DNA of 64,000 bases from Marinitoga aeolica (GTDB lineage: Bacteria; Thermotogota; Thermotogae; Petrotogales; Petrotogaceae): the NCBI RefSeq assembly GCF_029910535.1, contig NZ_CP069362.1, positions 124,001 to 188,000 on the forward strand. The letters are read 5' to 3'. Of the stretch, positions 35,764-45,855 are shown one piece after another. The notes below the pieces were generated by a model. It made no database searches. It was given only the letters and a program-made list of their open reading frames with translations, and was not told where the DNA came from. How positions within the stretch are numbered: the stretch's first letter is position 1; the number at the start of each line of letters is the position of its first letter. The position numbers and the translations under genes were made by a program.

Positions 35764-37206
35764 CTAAATTTCTATTATTAAAGTTGAATATCCTCCAATT
35801 TTTGCTATATCTTCATTTATTTCTGCAAAACCAAATATTCTATATGATTTATATTTGTTTAAAGTAATTTTACTTTTTTGAGGTTTAATGTTATGATATA
35901 CTAAAAAGTTTCTTTCATTTAATTTTAATCCATATTTTACAATAAATCTATCATTATTTAAACCATAAATTCTAGCATTCTCTATCCATTTATTTTCTTT
36001 TCTAAATCTTGCAAGGTTTTTAACATGGTTCAATAATGAATTATTATCTTTTAATTGTTCTTCAACAGAAATACTAGAATATGGTGGATTATATTTACAT
36101 CCTTTCCATTCTGTTTGTCCTAACCCAAACCCTGATTCATACCACTGCATTGGTTCTTGTGAATCTTCAGTAAAATTAACATCTATTATTTCTCCACGCA
36201 TTCCTATCTCTTCGCCGTAAAAAACAAAAGGATACCCAGGTAATGTAAATAAAATATTAAAAGCCATTTTTGACATCTCTGAATTTTCATCAAAACCTGA
36301 TATTAATCTCTCCATATCATGATTGGTAAAAAAATTACCAGAAATTGATTCAACATCACCACTTATATAATGTCCCAATGTTTCTCTTATTCCATTAACT
36401 AAAATTTTAGGATCATGATATTTTATTGTATCTTTTATAAAATATGAAAGTGGAAAATTAAATTCTACATCAAAGAGACCATGATATTTTTTTACAACAT
36501 CAGGAGAATCCCAAATTTCACTTATAATAATCGCATCAGCTTTTATACTTTTTATATAAGATGTCATTTCTTTCCAGAATTCTATATTTTTTTCATGTTG
36601 ATATTTAAATCTCATATTTTCCCTATCGTAATCAAATATATGTTTTGCAGCATCTAGTCTGAATCCATCTACACCTAAATCAAGCCAAAATTTAAATACA
36701 TTTTTTATTTCTTTCCATAATTCTTTATTTTCAAAATTCAAATCTGGAGAAGAAGAACCAAATAATCCATAAAAATATTTATCTTTATATTTGAACCATA
36801 TTAAACTATCATCCCAGTGCCTCTTTTCATTTAAATCTGTTTTTTCATTAGCCCAGATATAATAATCCTCATATTTTTTGTCTCCTGCAATAGCTTTTTG
36901 AAACCACTCGCATTTTACAGAAGTGTGATTAATAGGTATATCCAAAACTATTTTAATATCTCTTTTATGAGCTTCTTTAATTAATTCTTTGAAATCTTCT
37001 AAAGTACCATAAGATGGATTGATTGAATAAAAATCAATTACAGTATATCCGTGAAATGCAGCCGATTGCATTATAGGTAATAACCAAATACCTTCCACGC
37101 CTAATTTTTTTAAATAATCAAGCTTTGCAACAATACCTTTTATATCTCCTATCCCATCATTATTAGAATCATAAAAAGATCTTACAAACAATTCGTAAAA
37201 AAACAT
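35764..37206 (-). CDS. GH13 alpha-amylase family protein
   Basis: 480-residue cytoplasmic enzyme (no signal peptide) with a GH13 barrel starting FYELFVRSFYDSNNDGIGD. The catalytic triad is nucleophile D185 (FRLDAAKH), acid/base E230 (SEIWD) and D297 (TNHDMERL). A short C-terminal beta domain follows. It resembles maltodextrin-cleaving amylases or alpha-glucosidases and could work with glgB and glgP on internal glucans; exact specificity is not clear. Divergent from the HD-GYP gene and 7 bases upstream of the transglycosylase gene. Confidence 0.9.
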   Translation of the reverse strand: MFFYELFVRSFYDSNNDGIGDIKGIVAKLDYLKKLGVEGIWLLPIMQSAAFHGYTVIDFYSINPSYGTLEDFKELIKEAHKRDIKIVLDIPINHTSVKCEWFQKAIAGDKKYEDYYIWANEKTDLNEKRHWDDSLIWFKYKDKYFYGLFGSSSPDLNFENKELWKEIKNVFKFWLDLGVDGFRLDAAKHIFDYDRENMRFKYQHEKNIEFWKEMTSYIKSIKADAIIISEIWDSPDVVKKYHGLFDVEFNFPLSYFIKDTIKYHDPKILVNGIRETLGHYISGDVESISGNFFTNHDMERLISGFDENSEMSKMAFNILFTLPGYPFVFYGEEIGMRGEIIDVNFTEDSQEPMQWYESGFGLGQTEWKGCKYNPPYSSISVEEQLKDNNSLLNHVKNLARFRKENKWIENARIYGLNNDRFIVKYGLKLNERNFLVYHNIKPQKSKITLNKYKSYRIFGFAEINEDIAKIGGYSTLIIEI

Positions 37207-37261
37207 AATATATCCCCTTTCTATGATATAATATTTTTGAAACTATTAAAGAGGTGGAATT

Positions 37262-38992
37262 ATGAAAAACTTATCAATGCATAAAATAACTTTACAAACT
37301 TTTATTATTATAATAGCATCTTTTTCTCTTTCTTTTATTATCATATCATCTTTTTTAAAACAAAACGAGCAAGTAAATAAATTTTATGAAAATATAAAAT
37401 TAACAGTTGAAGTTGTCAATGATGTTTTAGTAAACGATTTTGAAAAAGCAATAATAAATTATAGTTTTTCAGATATAAATCCATCTTTTATTTCAATGAC
37501 AAACCCTATAAAATCAAGTAATAACGAACTAATAAAAAAATTTTTTGCTATTAATATATTTTATATCGGAAAGAAAAACAATTATCTATATTTTAAAATA
37601 ATAAATAAAGATATTATTAAATATCTCAAACTTGATTTAATTCATTTTTTAGATATTCATTTTTCAAATTTAGATTTAAATTTTAATTATTATATTACAG
37701 ACAATAATAATATTTTTGTTTATGGGAATAAGTCTTTTTATGAAAAATATAATAATATACAATATATTAAAGATATTTATAAAATAAAATCTTTCTATAC
37801 TACTAAATTAGATTTTTTCAAAATTAATAATAAACCTCTTTTAAAAATTTATGTTTTTTTTAAACCAAGCATTTTTGATTTCCCTTTGAATTATATAAAA
37901 ACATTTTTATTCTCAATTATTCTTACAATTATCATATCTTTAATATACCATTTTTATCTTTTCCGGTTTATAATGTTTAAATTTAATTTAAATAAAGAAT
38001 TAATAAAAAAAATTACTTTAAATTCCATTATTGAAAAAGAAGACGATTTTGAAATAATCGATACATCCATACCTGAATTTAACGAGCTTTTTCAAGATTT
38101 TTTTAGAATAATTAATACATTAAAATTACCACTTAAAAATGCATTATCTGAAAATAAAAAATTAAGAGCAAATATAACTAAAACCGAAAAAGAAAATTTA
38201 GCAATTCTCACATTTCTCTCAACTTTTAAAAAATTTCTATATGGTAAAAACAATTATAGAACATTTGATTTGACTATAAAAAGGTTAAATGAAGAACTCC
38301 CATTTGAATCTGAATTATTAAAACAAAATTTAAATAATCTATTCAATAAATTAAGTATTAAAATTATAGAAATAGAAAATATAAAAAATAATTATTATTC
38401 ACAACTGGAAATTTTATTTAATATTATTGGTTCAATGTCTGAAATAAAAGAATATGATGTAACTCATAATATATTAATGGGTAAAATTTCTTATTACCTA
38501 GGCGAAAAACTCGAATTAAATGAGATACAACTAAAAAGTCTTTATTATGGTGCCAAAATTCATGATTTAGGAAAGATTTTCATTCCAGATAAAATTCTTT
38601 TAAAAAATGGAAAACTAAATAATGAAGAATGGAATATTATAAAAAAACACCCTAAATACGGACTCATAATATTGAATAATTTAAAAATTTACCCTTTTCT
38701 AAATATCGGAAAAATTATTATTTCACATCATGAAAAATGGAATGGTAAAGGCTATCCCTACGGATTATCAGAAAAAGAAATACCCCTTGAAGGCAGAATC
38801 GTTTCCATTGTTGATTCATTGATAGCTTTAATTACAGATAGACCATATAGAAGCGCTTATTCATATGAAGATGCTTTAAAAATAATAGAATTAGAATCAG
38901 GAAAAAGTTTTGACCCAGAGTTAGTTTCTATTCTTTTAAAACACAAAAACCAAATTAAAAATATAATAGAACAGGAATTAAATAAAAAATAG
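37262..38992 (+). CDS. Membrane HD-GYP domain protein (probable c-di-GMP phosphodiesterase)
   Basis: 576 residues. Membrane helix 1 (about 10-31), an extracytoplasmic sensor region (about 32-213), helix 2 (about 214-240), then a cytoplasmic helical segment and a C-terminal HD-GYP domain with H434-D435 (KIHDLGK), HHEKWNGKGYP and the GYP at 497-499. The full set of metal and signature residues is visible, so hydrolysis of cyclic di-GMP (or a related dinucleotide) is likely. TATAAT at 37227-37232 is a plausible -10. Sensor ligand unknown. Confidence 0.9.
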   Translation: MKNLSMHKITLQTFIIIIASFSLSFIIISSFLKQNEQVNKFYENIKLTVEVVNDVLVNDFEKAIINYSFSDINPSFISMTNPIKSSNNELIKKFFAINIFYIGKKNNYLYFKIINKDIIKYLKLDLIHFLDIHFSNLDLNFNYYITDNNNIFVYGNKSFYEKYNNIQYIKDIYKIKSFYTTKLDFFKINNKPLLKIYVFFKPSIFDFPLNYIKTFLFSIILTIIISLIYHFYLFRFIMFKFNLNKELIKKITLNSIIEKEDDFEIIDTSIPEFNELFQDFFRIINTLKLPLKNALSENKKLRANITKTEKENLAILTFLSTFKKFLYGKNNYRTFDLTIKRLNEELPFESELLKQNLNNLFNKLSIKIIEIENIKNNYYSQLEILFNIIGSMSEIKEYDVTHNILMGKISYYLGEKLELNEIQLKSLYYGAKIHDLGKIFIPDKILLKNGKLNNEEWNIIKKHPKYGLIILNNLKIYPFLNIGKIIISHHEKWNGKGYPYGLSEKEIPLEGRIVSIVDSLIALITDRPYRSAYSYEDALKIIELESGKSFDPELVSILLKHKNQIKNIIEQELNKK

Positions 38993-39010
38993 CGGCCTAG
39001 CCGCTATTTT
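38986..39010. terminator. Bidirectional terminator between HD-GYP gene and mnmG
   Basis: Perfect 11-bp stem AAAATAGCGGC / GCCGCTATTTT with loop CTA. It contains the stop of the HD-GYP gene and meets the mnmG stop at 39004. Confidence 0.9.
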
Positions 39011-40878
39011 GATTTTAAATACATTGTCAAATTCATAATATCTGCAGGTGTTATTCCAGGAATTCTCATTGCTTGACCAACCGATTTCGGCCTTACTTTA
39101 CTTAATTTTTCAACAGCTTCGAAAGCTAAATTTGGTACCTGTTTATAATCTATATTTTCAGGTATTTTCTCTTTTTCCAGATTTTTCATTCTTTCAACAT
39201 CTTCCATCATTCGTTTTATATAACCACCATATTTTATTGATATCTCAACCTGTTCTAACAACTCAGAATCTTTAATTGGCATTGGATCAAGTTCTATTAA
39301 ATCTGCATATAATACTTGAGGTCTTTTTAATATTTCATATAAACTCATACCGTTTTTAATTGGAGATGTTCCTTTTTTAACCAAAATATCATTTATTGTA
39401 TTATTTGGTTTTACTTTAATTTTTTTCAATCTTTCTATTTGTTCATCAATATCTCTCTCAAGTCGTAAAACTTTTTCATAAAATTCTTTAGGTATCAAAC
39501 CATATTTATAACCATATTTTGCTAATCTCAAATGAGCATTATCATGTCTTAATAACAACCTAAATTCTGCTCTTGAGGTCAATAATCTATATGGTTCATT
39601 TGTACCTTTTATAATTAAATCATCAATTAACACACCTATATATGATTCAGATCTTGCAGGAACAAACGGTTCTTCTCCCCTAATTTTTAAAGCCGCATTA
39701 ATTCCAGCAATTAATCCTTGCCCAGCAGCCTCTTCATAACCACTAGTCCCATTAATCTGTCCGGCAAAAAATAATCCTTCAACTATTTTTGATTCTAAAG
39801 AATGTTGAAGTTGATCAGGATATGCAAAATCATATTCTACTGCATATGCTGGCCTTACGATAATTGCATTTTCAAGGCCTGGAACACTTCTTACCATTTG
39901 TATTTGAGCTTCATATGGCAAACTCGTACTTAGCCCATTAATATAATATTCCTTTGTTCTTCTTCCCTCTGGTTCAATAAACAATTGATGAGAATCTTTA
40001 TTGAATTTTACAACCTTATCTTCTATTGAAGGACAATATCTTGGTCCTACACTTTCAATAAGCTTTACATCGCCATACAAAGGAGAAAACATTAAATATT
40101 TTTTTATTATATCATGTGTTTCTTTTGTAGTTCTTGTAAGCCAACATGGATAATCTTTATCCAAAACCTTTGGCTTAGAAAAATAGGAAAAAGCTAATGG
40201 TTCATCTGCTGTATCCTGCCTTTCCATTTTTGAAAAATCAATACTATCTTTTAAAATCCTTGCTGGCGTTCCTGTCTTAAATCTTCCAAGTTTGATTCCA
40301 TTTTCTATCAATGATTTACTTAATCCATTAGCAGGAAAATCTCCCATTCTACCAGATTCAAACACACTTCTTCCAACAAAAATTTTACCTCTCAAAAAAG
40401 TTCCAGTAGTTAAAATCACAGCTTTTGCTTCATATTTTGCACCTAATTCTGTTATAACCCCTTTCACTTTTCCATTTTCTACAACTAATTCTTTAACAAG
40501 ACCATATCTTAATAATAAATTTGGTGTAGAATGCAATATTTCTTTCATATTTTGAGAATAATCGTATTTATCAATTTGAGCTCTTAATGCTCTTACAGCA
40601 GGACCTTTTTTTGTATTTAACATCCTGATATTAATCATATTTTTATCTGTAACTTTTGCCTGTAGTCCTCCTAAAACATCTATTTCACGTGTAACAATTC
40701 CTTTAGCAGGACCACCAATAGCAGGATTACATGGAGCCCAACCTACATTATCTAGATTAATTGTCAGTAATAATGTCTTCATACCCATTTTAGCGGAGAC
40801 ATAAGCTGCTTCAATTCCTGCATGACCTCCACCAACTACAATAACATCATATTTCAAGTCATCTTCAAAATTTATCAC
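39004..40878 (-). CDS. mnmG: tRNA uridine-5-carboxymethylaminomethyl modification enzyme MnmG
   Basis: FAD-dependent subunit of the MnmEG complex that modifies U34 of tRNAs, 624 residues. The N-terminal Rossmann motif is VIVVGGGHAGIEAA, followed by the family signature GPAKGIVTREIDVLGG and MLNTKKGPAVRALRAQ. The C-terminal domain ends SVGQAMRIPGITPADI. The GTG start at 40878 has GGAGGG 6 bases upstream. Cytoplasmic; mnmE is not in the window. Confidence 0.96.
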   Translation of the reverse strand: MINFEDDLKYDVIVVGGGHAGIEAAYVSAKMGMKTLLLTINLDNVGWAPCNPAIGGPAKGIVTREIDVLGGLQAKVTDKNMINIRMLNTKKGPAVRALRAQIDKYDYSQNMKEILHSTPNLLLRYGLVKELVVENGKVKGVITELGAKYEAKAVILTTGTFLRGKIFVGRSVFESGRMGDFPANGLSKSLIENGIKLGRFKTGTPARILKDSIDFSKMERQDTADEPLAFSYFSKPKVLDKDYPCWLTRTTKETHDIIKKYLMFSPLYGDVKLIESVGPRYCPSIEDKVVKFNKDSHQLFIEPEGRRTKEYYINGLSTSLPYEAQIQMVRSVPGLENAIIVRPAYAVEYDFAYPDQLQHSLESKIVEGLFFAGQINGTSGYEEAAGQGLIAGINAALKIRGEEPFVPARSESYIGVLIDDLIIKGTNEPYRLLTSRAEFRLLLRHDNAHLRLAKYGYKYGLIPKEFYEKVLRLERDIDEQIERLKKIKVKPNNTINDILVKKGTSPIKNGMSLYEILKRPQVLYADLIELDPMPIKDSELLEQVEISIKYGGYIKRMMEDVERMKNLEKEKIPENIDYKQVPNLAFEAVEKLSKVRPKSVGQAMRIPGITPADIMNLTMYLKSK

Positions 40879-40994
40879 AAAATTCCCTCCATAATTTTTA
40901 TAGTATTTTAATATATTATACTATCAATATTTTTCTTTTGCTATTAAAGTTTGTGAATTTTAATTGTAATTATTAAATATTTTTTTCCTCAATT

Positions 40995-42053
40995 TTATTT
41001 TTCTGGTAATAAAAACCTCTTTGAAGCAAATATCAAAAGAAAAATCCCACCAAATAGCATAATTCCATTAATTAACAGGAATATATTTAAGTCCATTAAC
41101 TCTATTCCAGATATATATCTTAAAGAATCCACAATATATTTTATAGGAAAAAGATATGATATGATTTTAAGGGTTTTTGGTAAAAATTCAATAGGAAAAT
41201 AAATTCCTGAAAAGAACATCATTAAAGTAAAAAATATTGATGCAGCATTTTGAGCAGTTTCACTTTTTTTAAATAAAAATAAAAATAGTAGCCCAAATCC
41301 CATCATTCCTATCGTAGAGGTAAAAGATAATAATAGATATAATGGCCAATTAATAACTATTGAAAGATTAAATATGATTGTACTAGAAAATATTAATATT
41401 AAAAGAGATATAAAACTTATGAATATTCTTGTTAATGTAATTCCAATAACAAATGTATAAGATTTAATTGGGACAAGTATAAATCTCTTTAATACATTTA
41501 ATCTTTTATATCTTCCAAAAACTGTAATTACAGAAAACATTCCATTTGATAATAAAGATATAGCTATTACTCCTGTTAAAAGATAATCAATATAACTTGT
41601 TTTAACTTTTGTTAGAAGAACATTTTTTTCATTTATTTTTATATAATTAAAATTTTTTGTGGTATTATCTTTATTTAAAATTGCTTTCTTTATATTTAAT
41701 TCTAATCCCTGAATTAAAGAAGTATTATTCATATTTGTTTCATCATAATAAATTGTAACTTTCTTCCCTTCAATAATTACACCAACATCATAATTCCCAT
41801 TTTTAATGTTTTTAGGTACATCTTCAATATTATCAATATTAATAATTTTATATATATCTGATAAGTCTTCTATAATATTTTTATCTTCAGAATATATAGC
41901 TACACTCATTAAAGAATTAGAATATTGATCATTAAATACAAAACCAAATATAATTAAAAAAATCAAAGGAAAAAATAATGTAAAAAATAGTTCAGCTTTA
42001 TTCCTCAAAGCTTCTTTTGTGATGTATTTTGATAACCAAAAAATTTTATTCAT
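40995..42053 (-). CDS. ABC-2 type transporter permease
   Basis: 352-residue ABC-2 exporter subunit. One N-terminal membrane helix (about 20-42), an extracytoplasmic domain (about 45-165), and five C-terminal helices with FSGIYFPIEFLPKTLKIISYLFP, typical of DrrB/YhfR-type permeases. Overlaps the upstream permease gene by 8 bases, so the two form a heterodimer with the ATPase at 43169. Last gene of the six-gene PspC/LiaF operon. Cargo unknown; lipid or antimicrobial peptide export is possible. Confidence 0.85.
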   Translation of the reverse strand: MNKIFWLSKYITKEALRNKAELFFTLFFPLIFLIIFGFVFNDQYSNSLMSVAIYSEDKNIIEDLSDIYKIINIDNIEDVPKNIKNGNYDVGVIIEGKKVTIYYDETNMNNTSLIQGLELNIKKAILNKDNTTKNFNYIKINEKNVLLTKVKTSYIDYLLTGVIAISLLSNGMFSVITVFGRYKRLNVLKRFILVPIKSYTFVIGITLTRIFISFISLLILIFSSTIIFNLSIVINWPLYLLLSFTSTIGMMGFGLLFLFLFKKSETAQNAASIFFTLMMFFSGIYFPIEFLPKTLKIISYLFPIKYIVDSLRYISGIELMDLNIFLLINGIMLFGGIFLLIFASKRFLLPEK

Positions 42054-43164
42054 ACCCTAACACCTTCTTATAATTTAAAGAGAAAAGCAAAATTGAAATA
42101 AATAACCAGATTGTAGGGACTACATATATCCAAATATTACTAAATGGTGCAATATTAAAACCTACTAAACGTCTCATCCCTTCTACTAAATACGTAACTG
42201 GATTAATATATACATACCATTTAATTATCCATGGTATATTAAATATAGGAAAATATAATCCGCCCAAAAACATAGAAACTTGAAACAAAATATTTATTAA
42301 TACCATTGATGTGGATAATTTTTTTGATATTGATACAAATATTAGACCTATTGAAAATAACACAATTAAGGCATATATATAAAATGCTATAAATTCTATG
42401 GTAAAAAACTTATTTGACACTTTCATAAAAATACTTTCAATAACAACAAAAATACTTGAAATTAAAACCATTAAGATACTACTAATAACTACGGCAAAAA
42501 AGTATGATGAACCTCTTATTGGAACTAATAAATACCTTTTATTAACGCCTTTTTCCCTTGAAAATAGAATATTAAAAGGTATATTAAAAAATGAAACAGA
42601 CATAATAGATAACATTAATATTCCTGGAAATACAAAATCTTTATATGAAAATTTACCTTTTAAAGAATTGACAGAAACCCTTTCTATTTCAATATCATCC
42701 TTGATATTTTTGACTCTTTTTATCATTTCTATATTAACATAATCCATAAATATCTTAATTATATCTTTTGATATATTCGAACCGCTTCTTCCTTCAACAT
42801 AATATAAATCTACCTGTGGATTTATGTCATTTATTAAGATTAATGTTTTAGGAATAAATAAAACAGCATCTAATTTTCGTGATTTTAATTTTTCTATAGC
42901 TTCATTTAAATTTTTTATTTCTGTTTTATTCATTGGCATATTATCAAAAGTTTTTGATAAAATAGTTTTAGATAGTATATTTATATTTTTTTCATATACT
43001 ATACCTACATTAAAATCTTTAATATTTAATTCATTAGGTTTTCCAAAGATTGAAACTAAAATCATAAAAAGTATTAATGGAAAAACAAATGACCAAAAAA
43101 ATGTATCGAATTCTCTTATATCATTTTTAAATTGATAATATGCAAGCTTTAATATTTTTTTCAT
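42046..43164 (-). CDS. ABC-2 type transporter permease
   Basis: 372-residue ABC-2 exporter subunit, the same architecture as its downstream partner: helix at about 20-42, soluble extracytoplasmic domain, then five or six C-terminal helices (with LGGLYFPIFNIPWIIKWYVYINP). The start is 4 bases after the ATPase stop and it overlaps the next permease gene. Paralogous to it, probably from an old duplication. Role as for the partner. Confidence 0.85.
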   Translation of the reverse strand: MKKILKLAYYQFKNDIREFDTFFWSFVFPLILFMILVSIFGKPNELNIKDFNVGIVYEKNINILSKTILSKTFDNMPMNKTEIKNLNEAIEKLKSRKLDAVLFIPKTLILINDINPQVDLYYVEGRSGSNISKDIIKIFMDYVNIEMIKRVKNIKDDIEIERVSVNSLKGKFSYKDFVFPGILMLSIMSVSFFNIPFNILFSREKGVNKRYLLVPIRGSSYFFAVVISSILMVLISSIFVVIESIFMKVSNKFFTIEFIAFYIYALIVLFSIGLIFVSISKKLSTSMVLINILFQVSMFLGGLYFPIFNIPWIIKWYVYINPVTYLVEGMRRLVGFNIAPFSNIWIYVVPTIWLFISILLFSLNYKKVLGYE

Positions 43165-43168
43165 ATTA

Positions 43169-44068
43169 TCATTCCCTTAACGAACGTCCTGTTAAACTTA
43201 AAAAAACGTCCTCTAAATTAGGTTTTCTAATAACAATGTTATCTACAGAAATATCTTTTTGTTTTGAAAATTCAAGTATATCAAATAATGTCTTTTCTAA
43301 ATCATTAGTGCTTATTTCCAATTTGTCGTTTAAAATAATTCCATTAAAATTATTTTTGAATAATTCAGGATTATTGGTTTGAAAAATAATAACAGACTCT
43401 TTTTTTAAGGATTTTATTAATTCTTCTACATTTCCTTTAACAATTATTTTCCCACTATCGATAATATGAATAGTATCAGATAAATATTCTGCTTCTTCCA
43501 TATAATGTGTAGTTAGAATAATAGTTTTTCCTTCTTTTTTTAATTCTAAAATTAAATCCCATATCATGTGCCTTGCTTGTGGATCCAACCCCGTTGTAGG
43601 TTCATCCAAAAAAACTATTTCTGGATCATTCACTAAAGCAACTGCAATAGCTAATCTTTGTTTTTGACCACCAGATAATTCTTTAATTTTAGAATCCTTT
43701 TTTTCATTTAACAAAAATTTAGATATTAATTTATTTACATCATATGATTTGTTATATAATCCACTAAACATTTTTAATGTTTCAAGAACTGTCAAATTTT
43801 CCAAAAAAGAACTACTTTGTAATTGAACGCCAATTCTTTCTTTGATATAAAAATCTTCTGGAGAATAATATTTTTCAAAATATATTATTTCCCCATCATC
43901 TTTTTTTCTTAATCCTTCTATTATTTCTAAAGTAGTTGTTTTTCCAGCACCATTTGGACCTAGTAATGAAAAAATTTCGCCTTTTTTCACAAAAAAAGAT
44001 ATTCCGTCAACTGCTTTTACATTTCCATAATGTTTTTTTAAGTTTTTAACTTCAATAATATTATTCAT
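43169..44068 (-). CDS. ABC-2 type transporter ATPase
   Basis: 299-residue ATPase of the DrrA/CcmA class. Walker A GPNGAGKTTT, Q-loop QLQSSSF, signature ELSGGQKQRLAIA and Walker B VFLDEPTTGLDP are present. The C-terminal 75 residues form the extra domain of this class (NLEDVFLSLTGRSL). Overlaps the 44061 membrane-protein gene by 8 bases. Drives export through the two permeases that follow. Confidence 0.92.
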   Translation of the reverse strand: MNNIIEVKNLKKHYGNVKAVDGISFFVKKGEIFSLLGPNGAGKTTTLEIIEGLRKKDDGEIIYFEKYYSPEDFYIKERIGVQLQSSSFLENLTVLETLKMFSGLYNKSYDVNKLISKFLLNEKKDSKIKELSGGQKQRLAIAVALVNDPEIVFLDEPTTGLDPQARHMIWDLILELKKEGKTIILTTHYMEEAEYLSDTIHIIDSGKIIVKGNVEELIKSLKKESVIIFQTNNPELFKNNFNGIILNDKLEISTNDLEKTLFDILEFSKQKDISVDNIVIRKPNLEDVFLSLTGRSLRE

Positions 44069-44543
44069 TATGCCCCCTTCTTTTTATTAATATATTTATT
44101 CCAATTCCTATAAATAATAGCCCAATAATATAATTCCATATATTAATTTTTATTAATTCTTGCAGGAAAAATATAATTGAAAGACCACTTAGAAAAATTA
44201 TAGGGAATATATATTCTTTTAATTTTTTAGTTACTATAGACATTTGTAATAAACCAATTGCAGGAGCAAGTATAAAACCAGGCCAGAGATATTCCATTGA
44301 ACTATATCCTAAAAAAGCAGACAAATAAAATATGACACCTAAAGTTATTAATATACCCCCTGGAACCAATCCACCAGGATTTTTCTTATATTTAAAATAT
44401 AAATATTCAAATCTAAATCCTAAAATTAATAATATTGAAGGCCAAATATAATTCCAATTTAAGTTAATATCTATTATATTAGATATTATTAAATACAATC
44501 CTAATAATATTAAAATTAAACCACCAAATATACTATTTTTCAT
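44061..44543 (-). CDS. LiaI/LiaF-like membrane protein
   Basis: 160 residues, about six hydrophobic segments in two-helix hairpins. It starts FGGLILILLGLYLIISN, the DUF5668-type LiaI/LiaF membrane repeat, and has the WPSILLILG motif twice in variant form (WPGFILAPAIG). Proteins of this type accompany envelope-stress systems. Located between a LiaF-like gene and the exporter ATPase; overlaps the latter. Function inferred from company. Confidence 0.75.
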   Translation of the reverse strand: MKNSIFGGLILILLGLYLIISNIIDINLNWNYIWPSILLILGFRFEYLYFKYKKNPGGLVPGGILITLGVIFYLSAFLGYSSMEYLWPGFILAPAIGLLQMSIVTKKLKEYIFPIIFLSGLSIIFFLQELIKINIWNYIIGLLFIGIGINILIKRRGHNE

Positions 44544-44547
44544 ATAA

Positions 44548-45378
44548 TCACTCCCCTGAATCTATATTTATATTTAAAACACCTGCATCTATATTTCCTT
44601 TAAATACAGCATCCATATTTTTTATTAAATCATCTGATATTTTAATAGTTTTTATTCCACCATCATAATTTAAATTATATGTAGTATTCTTAGGAATTAT
44701 TAAATTAATTTTTGAAACTCCGCTATTAATATCTAAATATAAACTTTCTTTAAATTCATTTATTATTCCTTTTAAATTGCTTACACCAGCATTTATAGAC
44801 AACATTTTAATTATATTACTTACATTATTTAATTCTACATTTGCAACTCCACTATCTATATAAATATTATATAAGTATTTTTCAGGTATATTTATGTAGA
44901 TTTTATATCCTTTACCTATAATTTTTTGTTTTTTAAAGAATATATCATTACCCTTTTTATCTATATTTAATAACATTGGTCCATAATAATATCCTGAAAT
45001 CTTATCCGATACATTATCAGTATTTATTTCTAAGTTAAGTGCAGATAAATCAAAATATAAATCTAAAGCATCTGAGTCAGGTAATATTTCAAACTCCATT
45101 TTTTCATAATTTTTATAATTATTAAAATTAAGGTTAATAATGTTTTTATTAAAATTCCAGAATACTAATAATAATAAAAATATAGCTACTAAAAATATAT
45201 TTAATCCTTTTAACCATTTTAATTCTTTGGATAAAATAGATATACCAATGATTATTAATATAAACGGCCAAAACTTAGTGAAATTAATCCCTATTCTTAA
45301 AATTAAATCGATGTTAAAACCTTGAACAACAAATAAAATACCTAAAATTATAAAAAATAATCCAACTATATATCTCAT
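44548..45378 (-). CDS. LiaF-like membrane protein with C-terminal beta-helix (DUF4097-like)
   Basis: 276 residues. The N-terminal four-helix membrane region (about 1-82, with FWPFILIIIGISILSKEL) is followed by a repetitive beta-rich extracytoplasmic domain. Repeats such as IDSGVANVELNNV, INAGVSNLKG and INSGVSKINL recur about every 20-22 residues, which suggests a beta solenoid. It follows the PspC gene after 1 base. LiaF-type proteins restrain envelope-stress signalling; here no LiaRS pair is in the window. Confidence 0.8.
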   Translation of the reverse strand: MRYIVGLFFIILGILFVVQGFNIDLILRIGINFTKFWPFILIIIGISILSKELKWLKGLNIFLVAIFLLLLVFWNFNKNIINLNFNNYKNYEKMEFEILPDSDALDLYFDLSALNLEINTDNVSDKISGYYYGPMLLNIDKKGNDIFFKKQKIIGKGYKIYINIPEKYLYNIYIDSGVANVELNNVSNIIKMLSINAGVSNLKGIINEFKESLYLDINSGVSKINLIIPKNTTYNLNYDGGIKTIKISDDLIKNMDAVFKGNIDAGVLNINIDSGE

Positions 45379-45379
45379 T

Positions 45380-45778
45380 TTATTTCTTCCCCCTTATAAT
45401 TAGATATATTCCAAAAACCAAAAACAATATTCCAAAAATAACGCTAAAAGATACTATATGAGGAAAAAAGTTATTTAATATGAATATTATTCCCAAGATC
45501 AAAAAAGTTAGTCCTATAAACAAATTATTTCTTTCACTATATTTATGTTTATTAAAATTTTTTTCTGATTCATAAACATTTTCATCAGAAATTGCAGGTT
45601 CTTCAGGAATAATTATCCACGCTATAATATATAACAAAATTCCAATACCATCAATTAGTATTAAACCTAAACATATTAACCTAACAAGTGTTGAACTTAT
45701 TTCAAAATATTCTGCTAAACCTCCACACACTCCACCTAAAAACTTATCCTTACGTGAGCGATATAATTCTTTTTTCAT
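45380..45778 (-). CDS. PspC-domain membrane protein
   Basis: 132 residues. The N-terminal PspC domain (about 1-60) reads RSRKDKFLGGVCGGLAEYFE, with a membrane helix, and the C-terminal half adds a two-helix LiaF-like hairpin (GLTFLILGIIFILNNFFP). First gene of a six-gene operon with LiaF/LiaI-like proteins and an ABC-2 exporter. Probably senses or buffers membrane stress; inferred from the PspC family. Confidence 0.85.
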   Translation of the reverse strand: MKKELYRSRKDKFLGGVCGGLAEYFEISSTLVRLICLGLILIDGIGILLYIIAWIIIPEEPAISDENVYESEKNFNKHKYSERNNLFIGLTFLILGIIFILNNFFPHIVSFSVIFGILFLVFGIYLIIRGKK

Positions 45779-45855
45779 ACCATCACCCCTCTTATTTTTC
45801 TCTTATCTTTAATTATATACTACTTTTATTATATTTTAAATATTAAAATGATATA

